Shown here: positions 45,626-55,485 of the stretch, in pieces
How positions within the stretch are numbered: the stretch's first letter is position 1
Layout: every line of letters begins with the position of its first letter
Assembly: GCA_008727115.1 (NCBI GenBank)
Contig: CP044131.1
Span: 806,001-870,000 of the forward strand
DNA from: Comamonas testosteroni
GTDB lineage: Bacteria > Pseudomonadota > Gammaproteobacteria > Burkholderiales > Burkholderiaceae_C
DNA length: 64,000 bases
Direction: 5' to 3'
Translations under genes and position numbers: made by a program
The notes under the pieces: generated by a model
Seen by the model: the letters and a program-made list of their open reading frames with translations, nothing else
Told to the model about the DNA's origin: nothing
Databases searched by the model: none

Positions 45626-47410
45626 ATGAATATGAATCAATTTTCGGTGTCGCAAAAGCTTTGGGGTTTAGTGCTGGGGCTTTTGGTGGGCTTGTTGATG
45701 GTGCTTGGCGGCAGTCTTTTATATCTGGATCGCGTGTACGTGCAGGTGGCGACCGAGGCTACTCGGGCGCAGGATGCGGTGACGCTTGCCAACACGTGGC
45801 GCAACCTGACCGAGAGAAGTCTGGATTACACCATTGTGGCCGCGACCTCTAGTGATCAGGCGCTGGTCATGCAGCAGCGGCAACTGGTAGCCAATAGCCA
45901 GAGCCAGATTGAAGAAGTGCAGAAAAAATTGCAGGCAATTGCCAGTGATGCCGAGTCTCTTCAGTCGTTGAATGCGATTTCTCAGCAGCGCAGCACCACC
46001 ATACAAAGCAATGTGGCGGTGCAGGCCGCCATGGATGCGGACAACCATGAGGCTGCGCTGGAGCTGGTTGAAAAGCAGCTGCGCCCTCATGCACAAAGCT
46101 ATATCGCTGCCCAGCAGCAGTTTGTGGAATTGCAGGATCGCATTCGTCTGCAAGCCATGGCAGCTGGAGAGGCATCGCAGTCCAGAGCCTATTGGCTTAT
46201 TGCAGTCGTCAGTGCGGCGATTGTGCTGCTGAGCATCATGGCTGCCATGTGGATCCTGCGCTCCATCACGACCCCTTTGAAGGACGCTGTCTCCCTGGCT
46301 GACAAGATCGCTGCAGGGGACTTGACGGCGGCTGTTAGTGACAGCCGCCAGGATGAGCTGGGGCATCTGCTCCGATCCTTGAATTCCATGGCGGAGCGTT
46401 TGCGTGCGGTGGTCGGCCAGGTGCGCTCGGGCGTGGAATCCGTGTCTTCGGCCTCAGGTCAGATCGCCACAGGCAACCAGGACTTGTCGGCCCGCACCGA
46501 GCAGACGGCCGCCAACCTCGAAGAAACCGCTGCCAGCATGGAAGAGCTGACGGCCACGGTCACCCAGTCTGCAGATACCGCACGCCAGGCCAATCAGCTG
46601 GCGTCGACTGCTGCCCAGGCTGCCGAGCAAGGCGGGCAAGTGGTGCAGCGTGTCGTGCAAAGCATGGGACAGATCACCGACAGCAGCCGCAAGATTGCCG
46701 ACATCATCGGCGTTATCGACTCGATTGCCTTTCAGACCAATATCCTGGCCTTGAACGCCGCCGTGGAAGCGGCCCGCGCCGGTGAGCAAGGCCGTGGCTT
46801 TGCCGTGGTGGCCGGCGAGGTGCGATCGCTGGCCCAGCGCAGTGCCGAAGCCGCCAAGGAGATCAAGCAGCTCATCACCACCAGCGTGGATAACGTGCAG
46901 ACCGGCTCCCAGCAGGTGGAGCTCGCTGGTCAGAGCATGAGCGAGATCGTGGCCAGCGTGCGCCGCGTCAGCGACTTGATTGGCGAAATCACGGCTTCGT
47001 CCACCGAACAGCGGGATGGCATCAACCAGGTCAACCAGGCCGTGAGCAATCTGGACCAGATGACACAGCAAAATGCGGCGCTGGTAGAAGAGTCCAGCGC
47101 GGCGGCCCTGTCCATGCAAGAGCAGGCAGAGCGCTTGGCCGAGGTGGTCTCCATCTTCAGGCTGGGGCAGGAAAGCGGTTACATCAAGCCGGTTGCACCT
47201 CCGCGACCGGTAAGACAGCCTGATAGCCGTGTTAGCCCCGTTAGCCCCGCTATGGCGCCGGTCAAGAAGCCTGCTGCGATACCCGCAAAGCCAGCGGCCA
47301 GGCCGGCAGTGGTTGCCGCAGTGGGAGGCGCAACTGCTACTGCCGCCTTGAGTACAGGCAAGCTCAAGCAGCTTGCTGATGCCGATGATGGTGAGTGGGA
47401 GACTTTTTAA
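45626..47410 (+). CDS. Methyl-accepting chemotaxis protein (tandem copy 1)
   Basis: A 594-residue chemoreceptor. Membrane segment 1 is about 13-35 and segment 2 189-211; the periplasmic part between them is a helical, four-helix-bundle-type sensor. HAMP follows (about 212-265). The signalling domain from residue 243 to 498 is identical in protein sequence to the next gene. A long Pro/Ala/Lys-rich linker ends in EWETF, the CheR/CheB-docking pentapeptide (NWETF in E. coli Tsr/Tar). The ATG at 45626 has GGAGAGGGA upstream. The ligand is unknown. Confidence 0.95.
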   Translation: MNMNQFSVSQKLWGLVLGLLVGLLMVLGGSLLYLDRVYVQVATEATRAQDAVTLANTWRNLTERSLDYTIVAATSSDQALVMQQRQLVANSQSQIEEVQKKLQAIASDAESLQSLNAISQQRSTTIQSNVAVQAAMDADNHEAALELVEKQLRPHAQSYIAAQQQFVELQDRIRLQAMAAGEASQSRAYWLIAVVSAAIVLLSIMAAMWILRSITTPLKDAVSLADKIAAGDLTAAVSDSRQDELGHLLRSLNSMAERLRAVVGQVRSGVESVSSASGQIATGNQDLSARTEQTAANLEETAASMEELTATVTQSADTARQANQLASTAAQAAEQGGQVVQRVVQSMGQITDSSRKIADIIGVIDSIAFQTNILALNAAVEAARAGEQGRGFAVVAGEVRSLAQRSAEAAKEIKQLITTSVDNVQTGSQQVELAGQSMSEIVASVRRVSDLIGEITASSTEQRDGINQVNQAVSNLDQMTQQNAALVEESSAAALSMQEQAERLAEVVSIFRLGQESGYIKPVAPPRPVRQPDSRVSPVSPAMAPVKKPAAIPAKPAARPAVVAAVGGATATAALSTGKLKQLADADDGEWETF

Positions 47411-47726
47411 GCAAGGCCATTCATTGGCCATAGCCTCTTCAGGCCCGCTGCTTCCCTTGGGGAGCAGCGGGCTTTTTCATGGCTGCTCTCGATCTTTGAC
47501 TGTCTGAGAACCGGGAAAGTCCTGAGGAGATGCTTCATTTCCAAGACCAACAGAACTTGTAACAATTATTAATATATGCCCTCAACTTCTCGGCTTGAAT
47601 GCGGCTGGGATGTAGGGAGGACGTCAGGGGCCAGGAATTGACCGCCAGAGTCATGGACAAACCAGCCCAGAGATCACGATGCGGACGTGCCTGTGTGTGG
47701 CTTCTTTTGTCTGGATTGGTTGGTTC
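47411..47726 (+). other. Intergenic region between tandem chemoreceptor genes
   Basis: Apart from the terminator at 47443-47477, this 316-base stretch holds no gene I can support. An AT-rich part near 47555-47580 (TAACAATTATTAATATATGC) could contain a promoter. I find no good sigma-28 match like the one before the first receptor gene. Confidence 0.5.
47443..47477 (+). terminator. Intrinsic terminator after chemoreceptor copy 1
   Basis: GCCCGCTGCT (47443-47452) pairs perfectly with AGCAGCGGGC (47463-47472), followed by TTTTT. It indicates that the two receptor genes are transcribed separately. Confidence 0.93.
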
Positions 47727-49493
47727 ATGAAGTTGTTTCAGTTCACCGTAGCCCAAAGGCTATGGGCTTTGGTCATGGGTTTGCTGGCAGGCATGCTGCT
47801 GGTGGTTGCCGGCAGTCTGGTTTATGCAGAGCGCGTGAACGATGGCGTGTTCTCTGCAGTCGTTGAAGCGCAGGCTGCTGCAGCTCAGGCCAAGGAGTGG
47901 CGCCTTCTGACGCAGATGAGCATGGATCGCTTTACAGCGGCAGCCATGTCCACCGAAGAAAATCTGGTCGAACACCAGTACAAGGCCATGGCTGGTCTGA
48001 TTACCAGCATCAATGAATTGCGTGACAAGGTGCTGGCGCAAGTGCGCACCAATGAGGCCAAGCAATTGATGGCCGAGGTCAATCTGCACCGGGATCAGCT
48101 CTTTACGGTGAACAAGGCCGTGGATCAAGCCCGTCGTGCACGCGACTTTGCACAATCGCTCACGCTGATTGAAGAGCAGCTCAACCCGGTTGCTGAAAAA
48201 TACTATGCGGCGCTGGATGCTTATGTGCGTTTGCAAGACCGTTACCAGCAGCAGGCGGTGGAGCAGGGCGCAGCCAGTCGCTCCAAAGCCTATGTGCTGA
48301 TTGCTTTGGCCTGCAGCGCCATCATGCTGCTGGGTCTGGTGACGGCGGTATTCATCATGCGCTCCATCAACAAGCCTTTGGAGCAGGCCGTGGCGCTGGC
48401 CGATGCCATTGCCGAGGGAGATTTGAGCACGCGTACCGAGCATCGCCACAATGACGAGCTGGGGCATCTGCTCCGATCCCTGAACTCCATGGCGGAGCGT
48501 TTGCGCGCGGTGGTCGGTCAGGTGCGCTCGGGCGTGGAATCCGTGTCTTCGGCCTCCGGTCAGATCGCCACGGGCAACCAGGACTTGTCGGCCCGTACCG
48601 AGCAGACGGCAGCCAACCTCGAAGAAACCGCTGCCAGCATGGAAGAGCTGACGGCCACGGTCACCCAGTCTGCCGATACCGCACGCCAGGCCAATCAGCT
48701 TGCGTCGACCGCCGCCCAGGCTGCCGAGCAGGGCGGGCAAGTGGTGCAGCGCGTGGTGCAAAGCATGGGGCAGATCACCGACAGCAGCCGCAAGATTGCC
48801 GACATCATTGGCGTCATCGACTCGATTGCCTTCCAGACCAATATCCTGGCCTTGAACGCCGCTGTGGAAGCGGCCCGCGCCGGTGAGCAAGGCCGTGGCT
48901 TTGCCGTGGTGGCAGGCGAGGTGCGCTCGCTGGCCCAGCGCAGTGCCGAAGCGGCCAAGGAGATCAAGCAGCTCATCACCACCAGCGTGGACAACGTGCA
49001 GACCGGCTCCCAGCAGGTGGAGCTGGCAGGTCAGAGCATGAGCGAGATCGTGGCCAGCGTACGCCGCGTCAGCGACTTGATTGGCGAAATCACGGCTTCG
49101 TCCACCGAGCAGCGGGACGGTATCAACCAGGTCAACCAGGCCGTGAGCAACCTGGACCAGATGACACAGCAAAATGCGGCGCTGGTAGAAGAGTCCAGCG
49201 CGGCGGCACTGTCCATGCAGGATCAGGCTCAGCGGCTGGCGCAGGTGGTCTCTATCTTCAGGCTGGGCGCCGATGAAGATGTCTCGAAAATGGGTCCTGT
49301 GCTGGCTCCTGCAATGGCACCGGGGCGCATGGGCCTTTCGGGCTCCGGGCCTGTTTCGACCTCCGCGGCTGCTTTCAGGTCAGCGAAGGCTGTAGCCGTG
49401 GCGGCACCTGTAAGGCCCGGTCTGGCTGCAGCCAGACCCAAGGCGATAGCGGCTGCAAGCACGGCGCATGACGATGACTGGGAGCGTTTTTAA
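47727..49493 (+). CDS. Methyl-accepting chemotaxis protein (tandem copy 2)
   Basis: A 588-residue chemoreceptor with the same plan as the upstream copy. Membrane segments are at about 12-34 and 189-211, with a four-helix-type periplasmic sensor between them that differs substantially from copy 1. HAMP and a signalling domain follow; residues 243-498 are identical to copy 1. The linker is Ala/Pro-rich and the C-terminus DWERF is again a CheR-docking-type pentapeptide. The chosen ATG at 47727 gives [18 protein letters not shown], parallel to copy 1. An in-frame start 16 codons upstream is less likely. Confidence 0.94.
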   Translation: MKLFQFTVAQRLWALVMGLLAGMLLVVAGSLVYAERVNDGVFSAVVEAQAAAAQAKEWRLLTQMSMDRFTAAAMSTEENLVEHQYKAMAGLITSINELRDKVLAQVRTNEAKQLMAEVNLHRDQLFTVNKAVDQARRARDFAQSLTLIEEQLNPVAEKYYAALDAYVRLQDRYQQQAVEQGAASRSKAYVLIALACSAIMLLGLVTAVFIMRSINKPLEQAVALADAIAEGDLSTRTEHRHNDELGHLLRSLNSMAERLRAVVGQVRSGVESVSSASGQIATGNQDLSARTEQTAANLEETAASMEELTATVTQSADTARQANQLASTAAQAAEQGGQVVQRVVQSMGQITDSSRKIADIIGVIDSIAFQTNILALNAAVEAARAGEQGRGFAVVAGEVRSLAQRSAEAAKEIKQLITTSVDNVQTGSQQVELAGQSMSEIVASVRRVSDLIGEITASSTEQRDGINQVNQAVSNLDQMTQQNAALVEESSAAALSMQDQAQRLAQVVSIFRLGADEDVSKMGPVLAPAMAPGRMGLSGSGPVSTSAAAFRSAKAVAVAAPVRPGLAAARPKAIAAASTAHDDDWERF

Positions 49494-49518
49494 GCCAAGC
49501 TAACCCCTTGGGTGAAAT

Positions 49519-49614
49519 AAAAACAGGAGCGCATGGCGCACGTCAATCCTTAACTTCAGGTGGTTTTTCATCTGAAATCAATGAATGACAGGCGCTATGC
49601 GCTCCTTTTTTATT
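49519..49614. repeat. Palindromic element A, complete copy (also terminator-like)
   Basis: The left arm AAAAACAGGAGCGCATGGCGC (49519-49539) and right arm GCGCTATGCGCTCCTTTTTT (49592-49611) form a long interrupted inverted repeat. Its internal text ATCTGAAATCAAT recurs in copy 1 (4446-4458). The T-run makes it a plausible bidirectional terminator between the chemoreceptor and recJ, which converge here. Confidence 0.8.
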
Positions 49615-49654
49615 GGTCCTAAGACGCCGAATCTGCCTTGTGGCAGGCTCGGCT

Positions 49655-51394
49655 TCAAAAGCCCATATTGCCTGCGCCGCCCTCGAAGTCCTGCGCGGCT
49701 TCGACGAGAAACTGCACCTTGCGCTCGCCCCGCCATTCGTTGATGTCCAGGCGATAGGCCAGCGTGGTGCGCGCGGGCAGCGGGTCGGTGTGGTTGAACC
49801 AGATGCCGTCGATCTTGGAGCCGTGGTGCAGCAGCTCCAGCTTCAGGTGCTTTTCGCCAACCAGGCGCTGTGAGGTGATCTCCAGCTCCTCGCTGAAGGT
49901 CGGTGCGGCAAAGCCCTGGCCCCAGACGGCCAACTGCATCTGCTCGATGAGCTGGGTGTCCAGCCATTGTGGGGAGAGCGGGCCATCGGTCTCCAGTCGG
50001 CGCGTCAGCGTGGCGGCGTCCAGCCACTCTCTGGCAACCTGGGCAAAGGCCTGCTCGAACTCGTCAAACTGCGCTTCGGCAATGGTGCAGCCAGCGGCCA
50101 TGGCGTGGCCGCCAAAGCGCAGAATCAGGCCGGGGTGGCGCTTGCTGACCAGGTCCAGCGCATCGCGCAGGTGAAAGCCGGGAATGGAGCGGCCCGAGCC
50201 CTTGAGCTCATGCTCCTTGCCCGGTGCACCACTGGCGGCAAACACAAACGTGGGGCGGTGCAGCTTGTCCTTGATGCGCGAGGCCACGACGCCGACCACG
50301 CCTTCGTGAAAGTCGGGATCGAACACGCTGATGGCGGGCGGAGGTGTCATGCCATCTTCAAACAGGCCTTCGGCCATGAGCAGCGCATGCTCGCGCATGC
50401 TGACTTCAATCTCGCGGCGCTCGCGGTTGATGCTGTCCAGCATGCGCGCCAGATTGTCGGCGCGGCTGGCATCTTCCGTGGTCAGGCATTCGATGCCGAT
50501 GGTCATGTCGGCCAGGCGTCCGGCGGCGTTGATGCGCGGGCCCAGGGCAAAGCCAAAGTCGATGGTGGTGGCCATGTCAAAGCGCCGGCCTGAGGCATCA
50601 AACAGCGCGCGGATGCCGGGCTGCATGATGCCTTTGCGAATCTGCTTCAGGCCCAGTGCCACCAGGCGGCGGTTGTTGGCGTCGAGCTTGACCACATCGG
50701 CCACCGTGCCCAGTGCCACCAGCGGCAGCAATTTCTCCAGGCGGGGCTGGTTGTGGCGGTCAAAATGGCCGCGGTTGCGCAGTTCGGTGCGCAGCGCCAG
50801 CAGCACATAGAACATGACGCCTACACCGGCCATGGACTTGCTGGCGAATTCGCAGCCCGGCTGGTTGGGGTTGACGATGGCGTCCGCCAGCGGCAGATGG
50901 TCACCGGGCAGGTGGTGGTCGGTCACAACGACCGACATGCCCAGCTCCTTGGCAACGGCCACGCCATCCACGCTGGCAATGCCGTTGTCCACGGTGATCA
51001 GCATGTCGGCACCGGTCTCCTTGACGCGGCGCGAAATGGGGGCGGTCAGGCCGTAGCCGTCGACCACGCGGTCGGGCACCAGATAGTCTGCATGGGCTGC
51101 GCCCAGCATGCGCAGGCCGCGCAGGCCCACGGCGCAGGCGGTCGCGCCATCGCAGTCGTAGTCGGCCACGATGCACAGGCGCTTTTGCGCAGTGATGGCA
51201 TCGGCCAGCAGCTGTACGGCAGTCTCCATGCCACGCAGGCCGGAGGGCGGCAGCAGCCGGGCCGGGGCATCGTCGAGTTCATCGATGGAGCAGACGCCGC
51301 GTGCGGCATAAAGCCGCGCCAGCAGAGGGTGAACCTGGGCTTGCAGCAAGGTGGAGACGCTGTCGTCAGGAATGCTTCTTGGAATAATTTTCAT
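49655..51394 (-). CDS. recJ: Single-stranded-DNA-specific exonuclease RecJ
   Basis: A 5'-3' ssDNA exonuclease used in recombination and mismatch repair, 579 residues. DHH-family motifs are ordered: VADYDCDGATA near residue 97, VTVDNGI near 133, VVVTDHHLPGDHLP near 156, then the DHHA1 region with GSGRSIPGFHL and FGGHAMAAGCTI near 430. The C-terminal OB domain carries DGIWFNHTD. Its ATG overlaps the stop of the upstream RpfE-like gene by four bases (ATGA). That gene pair is typical of Burkholderiales. Confidence 0.96.
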   Translation of the reverse strand: MKIIPRSIPDDSVSTLLQAQVHPLLARLYAARGVCSIDELDDAPARLLPPSGLRGMETAVQLLADAITAQKRLCIVADYDCDGATACAVGLRGLRMLGAAHADYLVPDRVVDGYGLTAPISRRVKETGADMLITVDNGIASVDGVAVAKELGMSVVVTDHHLPGDHLPLADAIVNPNQPGCEFASKSMAGVGVMFYVLLALRTELRNRGHFDRHNQPRLEKLLPLVALGTVADVVKLDANNRRLVALGLKQIRKGIMQPGIRALFDASGRRFDMATTIDFGFALGPRINAAGRLADMTIGIECLTTEDASRADNLARMLDSINRERREIEVSMREHALLMAEGLFEDGMTPPPAISVFDPDFHEGVVGVVASRIKDKLHRPTFVFAASGAPGKEHELKGSGRSIPGFHLRDALDLVSKRHPGLILRFGGHAMAAGCTIAEAQFDEFEQAFAQVAREWLDAATLTRRLETDGPLSPQWLDTQLIEQMQLAVWGQGFAAPTFSEELEITSQRLVGEKHLKLELLHHGSKIDGIWFNHTDPLPARTTLAYRLDINEWRGERKVQFLVEAAQDFEGGAGNMGF

Positions 51395-52362
51395 AGCATC
51401 TCACGCAGGTCAGGCAAGCGCTTCGTGCCAAAAACACTCTTGATCTTGTCCATGAAGCCGCGCGGCTGGCTTTGCCACTGCACGGCATTGCGCTCGCCGC
51501 AGAGCGTGAGTTTGACGGGCTCGCCCCTGGCGGCGCGTTGCTGCAGGCTGGCAATCAGGCTGCTGTCCAGCTCCCGCCAGGCCTTCTGCCAGCCTTGCAC
51601 ATCGCCTTGCAGCGTGGTGTGGCGCAGATCATCGATACAGACGGCTTGCGCCGGCGTTGCTGGCATGGAGGGCAGGCTGCCCGTGCCATGTACCCAGAAA
51701 GAGTTGATGGGCGGCAGCCGGCGCTCGGCGCGCTGGTCGTTGAAAGGGTTGGTGTAGAGCAGCATCTGCAGCTCGGTCTGCAGCCGCTGGATGATGGCTC
51801 CCTGAATGGGGTCGGGCATCCAGGGGCGCACATCACGGCCCAGGGCGCGATCCATGGACGCGGTGGCGAGATCCTTGAAGGCAGCTCCGCGCGCCAGCCA
51901 GAGATCGGTGCGCAGATATTCCAGTGTGATGCCGTCGTCGCTGAACCAGGGGGCGACCAGGGCCATCAACTGGCGTGATTCGTCCTCATTCAGCGGTGCG
52001 CTGGCGGGATCGGTCTGGTGAACCTGGTCGGGGGTGATATGCCAGTGGCAGGGCGTGATGAAGGCGCAGGCCTGGGCAGTGTCACCGGCCGCCAGTGCGG
52101 CCCAGGGAATCAGGCCGGGCACATCAGGCAGTTGCATGGCGCGCGCCAGCGCGCGCTCGTGCGGGGGGGAGAAGTCCATCTCGTCGCCCTGCACCAGCGT
52201 GCTGGGCACCAGCGTTGCCAGCAAGGCCTGCAGGTGTGGGAGCTGCAGGCCATCCCAGGCTTTTGGAATGTCGGCAGGGCCGCTGGCATAGGCAACGATG
52301 ATTTCAGAAGCATCTGTTGCCAGGGCTTGGGCGGCAGAGAGCAAAGGCGCGGTCAAAGACAT
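51391..52362 (-). CDS. Uncharacterised RpfE-like (COG4255-type) protein
   Basis: A 323-residue cytoplasmic protein with no signal peptide or membrane segment. I recognise only a general likeness to the protein usually coded just before recJ in Burkholderiales, annotated as RpfE-type or phosphoglycerate-mutase-like. It contains ACAFITPCHWHITPDQVHQT near residue 115, RRLPPINSFWVHGTG near 225, and an acidic Asp/Glu-rich middle. The active site, if any, is unknown. The start at 52362 fits the MSLTAPLLSAAQALA reading; a longer upstream frame would overlap the sulfatase gene and is rejected. It is coupled to recJ by a four-base overlap. Confidence 0.7.
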   Translation of the reverse strand: MSLTAPLLSAAQALATDASEIIVAYASGPADIPKAWDGLQLPHLQALLATLVPSTLVQGDEMDFSPPHERALARAMQLPDVPGLIPWAALAAGDTAQACAFITPCHWHITPDQVHQTDPASAPLNEDESRQLMALVAPWFSDDGITLEYLRTDLWLARGAAFKDLATASMDRALGRDVRPWMPDPIQGAIIQRLQTELQMLLYTNPFNDQRAERRLPPINSFWVHGTGSLPSMPATPAQAVCIDDLRHTTLQGDVQGWQKAWRELDSSLIASLQQRAARGEPVKLTLCGERNAVQWQSQPRGFMDKIKSVFGTKRLPDLREML

Positions 52363-52414
52363 GGACGCTATTGTCGGGCATGGCCGCCGCCCAGGCATGG
52401 CGCAGGCTGCTTTG

Positions 52415-53740
52415 TCACCTTGCGGGCATATTTTTTGCGGTGTAGACCAGGCTGTAGCTCGCATCATCGGCAATGGCGGGCATGCTGGCATTCCAGTCAT
52501 CCCAGCGCTGGCGCATGGCCTGCAGGCGCTCGGGCTGCTGGCCCGCCAGGTTGGCGCGCTCACGCTCGTCCTGGGCGAGGTTGAACAGGTATTCATGCTC
52601 TTCCACGCGCAGGTACTTCCAGTCGCCATCGCGCAGCGCACGCTGGTTTCGGTAGAGCATGCGCCAGTACAGCGGCCGCTCAAACTCTGCCTCTTCCGCC
52701 TGCAGCACGGGCAGGATGGAGATGCCGTCCAGCGGGTAGTCCGGGTCGGCAGCCACGCCGGCGGCATGCAGCACCGTGGCCGACCAGTCCATGGTCATGC
52801 ATTGCTGGGCGCTGGTACGGTTGGCCTTGATCACGGCAGGCCAGTGGGCAATCCATGGCACGCGAATGCCGCCCTCGGTCAGGTCCATCTTGCCGCCCAC
52901 CAGGGGCCAGCTGTCCGAGAAGCGTTCGCCGCCGTTGTCGCTGGTGAAGACGATCAGCGTGTTGTCCAACTGGCCGTTCTTGCGCAGCGCTTCGACGATC
53001 CAGCCTATGCCTTCATCCATGTGATGAATCATGCGGCGGTATTGGTGGATATTGCCGCCCGCCAGGTGCGTGATGCCGGCCCCTAACTGCTCGGCAGTTT
53101 CGCGGTCATCGCGGGTTTCCCAGGGCCAGTGCGGAGCCGTGTAGTGCAGGCTCAGGAAGAAGGGTGCATCGCCTTCGCTCATGCGATTGACAAAGTCCAC
53201 GCTGCGCTGAGACAGCAGGTCGGTCAGATAGCCTTCGTCGTGATGCTCTTCTTCGCCTACCCACAGATCGTGCTGGCCAGCGCTGCTCAGGTGGGTGAAG
53301 TAATCCACGCCGCCCGACATGGGGCCGAAGTACTCTTCGTAGCCCGAGCGCAGGGGGCCAAAGTGGGGCGGATAGCCCAGATGCCATTTGCCTATCAGTG
53401 CCGTGCGGTAGCCCGCGCCCTTGAGCAGTGAGGCAACGGTGGGGATTTCTGGCGGCAGGCCCAGTTTGGCACCTAGCGGCGTGCCACGTGTCTTGCTGTT
53501 GATGGGCTCCTCGGCGGCGCCCCGCAGGCGGTATTGATAACGGGCGGTTGCCAGGGCAAAGCGTGTGGGAGAGCACACGGGCGAGTTGGCATAGCCCTGG
53601 GTCAGCTTGAGGCCGTTGGCTGCCAGATGGTCGAGTACCGGGGAGACGGGGCCAAATTCGGCTTCGCGGCCGCCGTAGCAGCCCAGGTCGGCGTAGCCAA
53701 GATCGTCGGCGACGATAAAGATGATGTTCGGGCGAGTCAT
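52415..53740 (-). CDS. Sulfatase (arylsulfatase family, formylglycine-type)
   Basis: A 441-residue sulfatase. The N-terminus NIIFIVADDLGYADLGCYGG carries the Asp pair that binds calcium, and CSPTR at residues 56-60 matches C-x-P-x-R, in which Cys56 is converted to formylglycine. GKWHLGYPPHFGPLRSGYEE near residue 118 and VFTSDNGGERF near 260 complete the active site. No signal peptide is seen, so the enzyme is probably cytoplasmic, unusual for arylsulfatases but known for choline-sulfatase-like enzymes. It forms a unit with the Bug receptor upstream (gap 45 bases). The substrate is unknown. Confidence 0.92.
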   Translation of the reverse strand: MTRPNIIFIVADDLGYADLGCYGGREAEFGPVSPVLDHLAANGLKLTQGYANSPVCSPTRFALATARYQYRLRGAAEEPINSKTRGTPLGAKLGLPPEIPTVASLLKGAGYRTALIGKWHLGYPPHFGPLRSGYEEYFGPMSGGVDYFTHLSSAGQHDLWVGEEEHHDEGYLTDLLSQRSVDFVNRMSEGDAPFFLSLHYTAPHWPWETRDDRETAEQLGAGITHLAGGNIHQYRRMIHHMDEGIGWIVEALRKNGQLDNTLIVFTSDNGGERFSDSWPLVGGKMDLTEGGIRVPWIAHWPAVIKANRTSAQQCMTMDWSATVLHAAGVAADPDYPLDGISILPVLQAEEAEFERPLYWRMLYRNQRALRDGDWKYLRVEEHEYLFNLAQDERERANLAGQQPERLQAMRQRWDDWNASMPAIADDASYSLVYTAKNMPAR

Positions 53741-53785
53741 GAAAAGCGTGTTGTTGTGATGGACTGACGGTCTGGGTAAAGGGGC

Positions 53786-54778
53786 TTATTCCATCTTCAT
53801 GCCGGTGGATTGGATGACGGCTTTGTATCTATCGCTGAGGTCTTGCAAGCGCTTGGCCGCGGCTTCTCCCGTCAGGCCCTCGACGACCAGGTCGTTGCTG
53901 CGCATGCGCTCCTGCAAGGGCTTTTCCTGCAAAGCCTTGCTGACGGCAACTTCGATCTTTTTGACCAGAGGCTCGGGTGTGGCGGCAGGCATCCAGAGGG
54001 CAAACAGAATTTCCTGCTCCAGATTCTTGTGCCCCAGCTCAGCCATGGTGGGGACGCTGGGCAGCAGAGGATTGCGCTTGGGGGTGGTCACCGCCAGGGC
54101 GTTGACCTTGTGGGCCTGAATGTGGCCTATCAGTGCAGAAGCGCTGAGCACCCCTCCATCGACTTCTCCGGCCAGAACCGCCGTGCTGGCAGGTGCGTTG
54201 CCTTTGTAGGGCACGTGGGTGACCTTGGCGCCAGTGGCATGGGTCAGGATGGTGGAGGCCAGGTGGCCGGGAGCACCGTAGCCGGCCGAGCTGAGCGTCA
54301 AGCCGTCTTTCTTGCCGCGCTCTATGAATTGCTCCAGCGTTTTCAAGCCGGTCTTGGGGTTGACGGCAACAGCCATGCCTTGCGATGCCAGCACCATCAC
54401 CGGGCGAAGATCGCTGCTCTTGAACGGCATGCTTTTATAGATAAAAGGATTGACCGTGAAGGTGGTGTCGATGCCAATCAGCATGGTGTAGCCGTCGGCC
54501 GCAGACTTGGCGACGTTGTCCGTGCCGATGTTGCCGCCTGCACCGGGGCGGTTGTCTATGACGAAAGGCTGTTTGGTTTCACGCTGCAGCACCTCACCCA
54601 CGCTGCGCGCCAGAATGTCGGCTGCGCCAGCGGGTGGAAAGGCAACGACGATACGCACCGGCTTGCTGGGCCAGGCGGCGCTGTCAGCGGCCTGGGCTTG
54701 CGCGGCAAGTGAGGAGCAGCCCAGCAGCAAGGCGAGGCTGGTGGGGAGAAGGCGGTGGAGGGGCATCAGGCGGGCCAT
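53786..54778 (-). CDS. Bug-family tripartite tricarboxylate transporter receptor
   Basis: A 330-residue periplasmic binding protein of the Bug/TctC family. The signal peptide is MARLMPLHRLLPTSLALLLG with cleavage near AQAQA. The mature protein shows WPSKPVRIVVAFPPAGAADI, PFVIDNRPGAGGNIGTDNVA and HVPYKGNAPASTAVLAGEVD, all family hallmarks. A second ATG four codons later is also possible. It is the first gene before the sulfatase, divergent from a MarR regulator. The TctA/TctB membrane partners are not adjacent; a tctB gene begins at 63596. Confidence 0.93.
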   Translation of the reverse strand: MARLMPLHRLLPTSLALLLGCSSLAAQAQAADSAAWPSKPVRIVVAFPPAGAADILARSVGEVLQRETKQPFVIDNRPGAGGNIGTDNVAKSAADGYTMLIGIDTTFTVNPFIYKSMPFKSSDLRPVMVLASQGMAVAVNPKTGLKTLEQFIERGKKDGLTLSSAGYGAPGHLASTILTHATGAKVTHVPYKGNAPASTAVLAGEVDGGVLSASALIGHIQAHKVNALAVTTPKRNPLLPSVPTMAELGHKNLEQEILFALWMPAATPEPLVKKIEVAVSKALQEKPLQERMRSNDLVVEGLTGEAAAKRLQDLSDRYKAVIQSTGMKME

Positions 54779-54858
54779 TGAATCAATCTCTTGTCTGTGG
54801 GAGGAGCCGGTATTTGAGAAAATCCCCTGCACTTCCCTTGTCTCTGTCTTGGAAATGT

Positions 54859-54895
54859 CCACTGTAGAAGTGGCCGCCACAATTGATCTAATCAA
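54859..54895 (+). promoter_or_regulatory. Candidate MarR operators between divergent genes
   Basis: Two inverted repeats lie in the 126-base space. CCACT-gtaga-AGTGG is at 54859-54873, and TTGAT-cta-ATCAA is at 54883-54895, the latter ending nine bases before the regulator's GTG start. MarR proteins commonly bind such palindromes in the shared promoter of their own gene and a divergent target. Binding is inferred. Confidence 0.55.
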
Positions 54896-54904
54896 CTCAT
54901 CTCC

Positions 54905-55408
54905 GTGAATACCCGACAGCCCACTTCTATCCAGCAGATGCTGCTGTTTCGCATCAATCGCTTCTTTGGCGCAGCGGGGGGGATGGCCATGCGCATGTGT
55001 GAAGCGCGCTTCGGCCTCACGCGCAGGGAGTGGGGTGTGATGGCAACCCTGGCGATGGAGGAGGGCGTGCTGTCTTCCGAGCTGGCGCAGAAGGCGCAGC
55101 TGGACAGGGCGCGCACTTCGCGGGCGCTCAGCGGGCTGGAAGACAAAGGCTGGGTGCTGCGCAAGCCCCTGGATGGAGATCGCAGGCGTGTGGCCATTTA
55201 TCTGACCGATGAAGGGCGGCGCATGTACGGCCAGATCTTGCCCGAGATGGTCAAGATACATGCAGACATTGTTGCGGCTCTCAGCGATGAGGAACTGGCC
55301 CAGTTTGATCACCTGCTGGCCAAGCTTCAGGCGCATGCCGTGACGCTGGAGCAGCAGGAGCGGTATGCGGATTTGCCGCGCATTGGGCGCAGCAAGCGGC
55401 CTCGCTAG
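54905..55408 (+). CDS. MarR family transcriptional regulator
   Basis: A 167-residue winged-helix regulator. The DNA-binding part includes LTRREWGVMATLAMEEG, SSELAQKAQLDRARTSRALS and GLEDKGWVLRKPLDGDRRRV with the wing. The helices at both ends form the dimer interface. The start is GTG. The divergent Bug-sulfatase genes and the palindromes between suggest local repression relieved by a small molecule, perhaps a carboxylate or phenol linked to the sulfatase substrate. This link is inferred from position. Confidence 0.9.
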   Translation: MNTRQPTSIQQMLLFRINRFFGAAGGMAMRMCEARFGLTRREWGVMATLAMEEGVLSSELAQKAQLDRARTSRALSGLEDKGWVLRKPLDGDRRRVAIYLTDEGRRMYGQILPEMVKIHADIVAALSDEELAQFDHLLAKLQAHAVTLEQQERYADLPRIGRSKRPR

Positions 55409-55485
55409 TGGGGAATGTGCTGGCCAATCAGATAAGGCGGGCTTCGGTCTCAGGGCATTGCAGGCAATGCCACAATGCAGGCAAC

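Noticed and set aside
47760-49172. 470-codon minus-strand frame opposite chemoreceptor copy 2
   Set aside because: A similar antisense frame exists opposite copy 1 because the DNA is duplicated, so apparent conservation is only a by-product.
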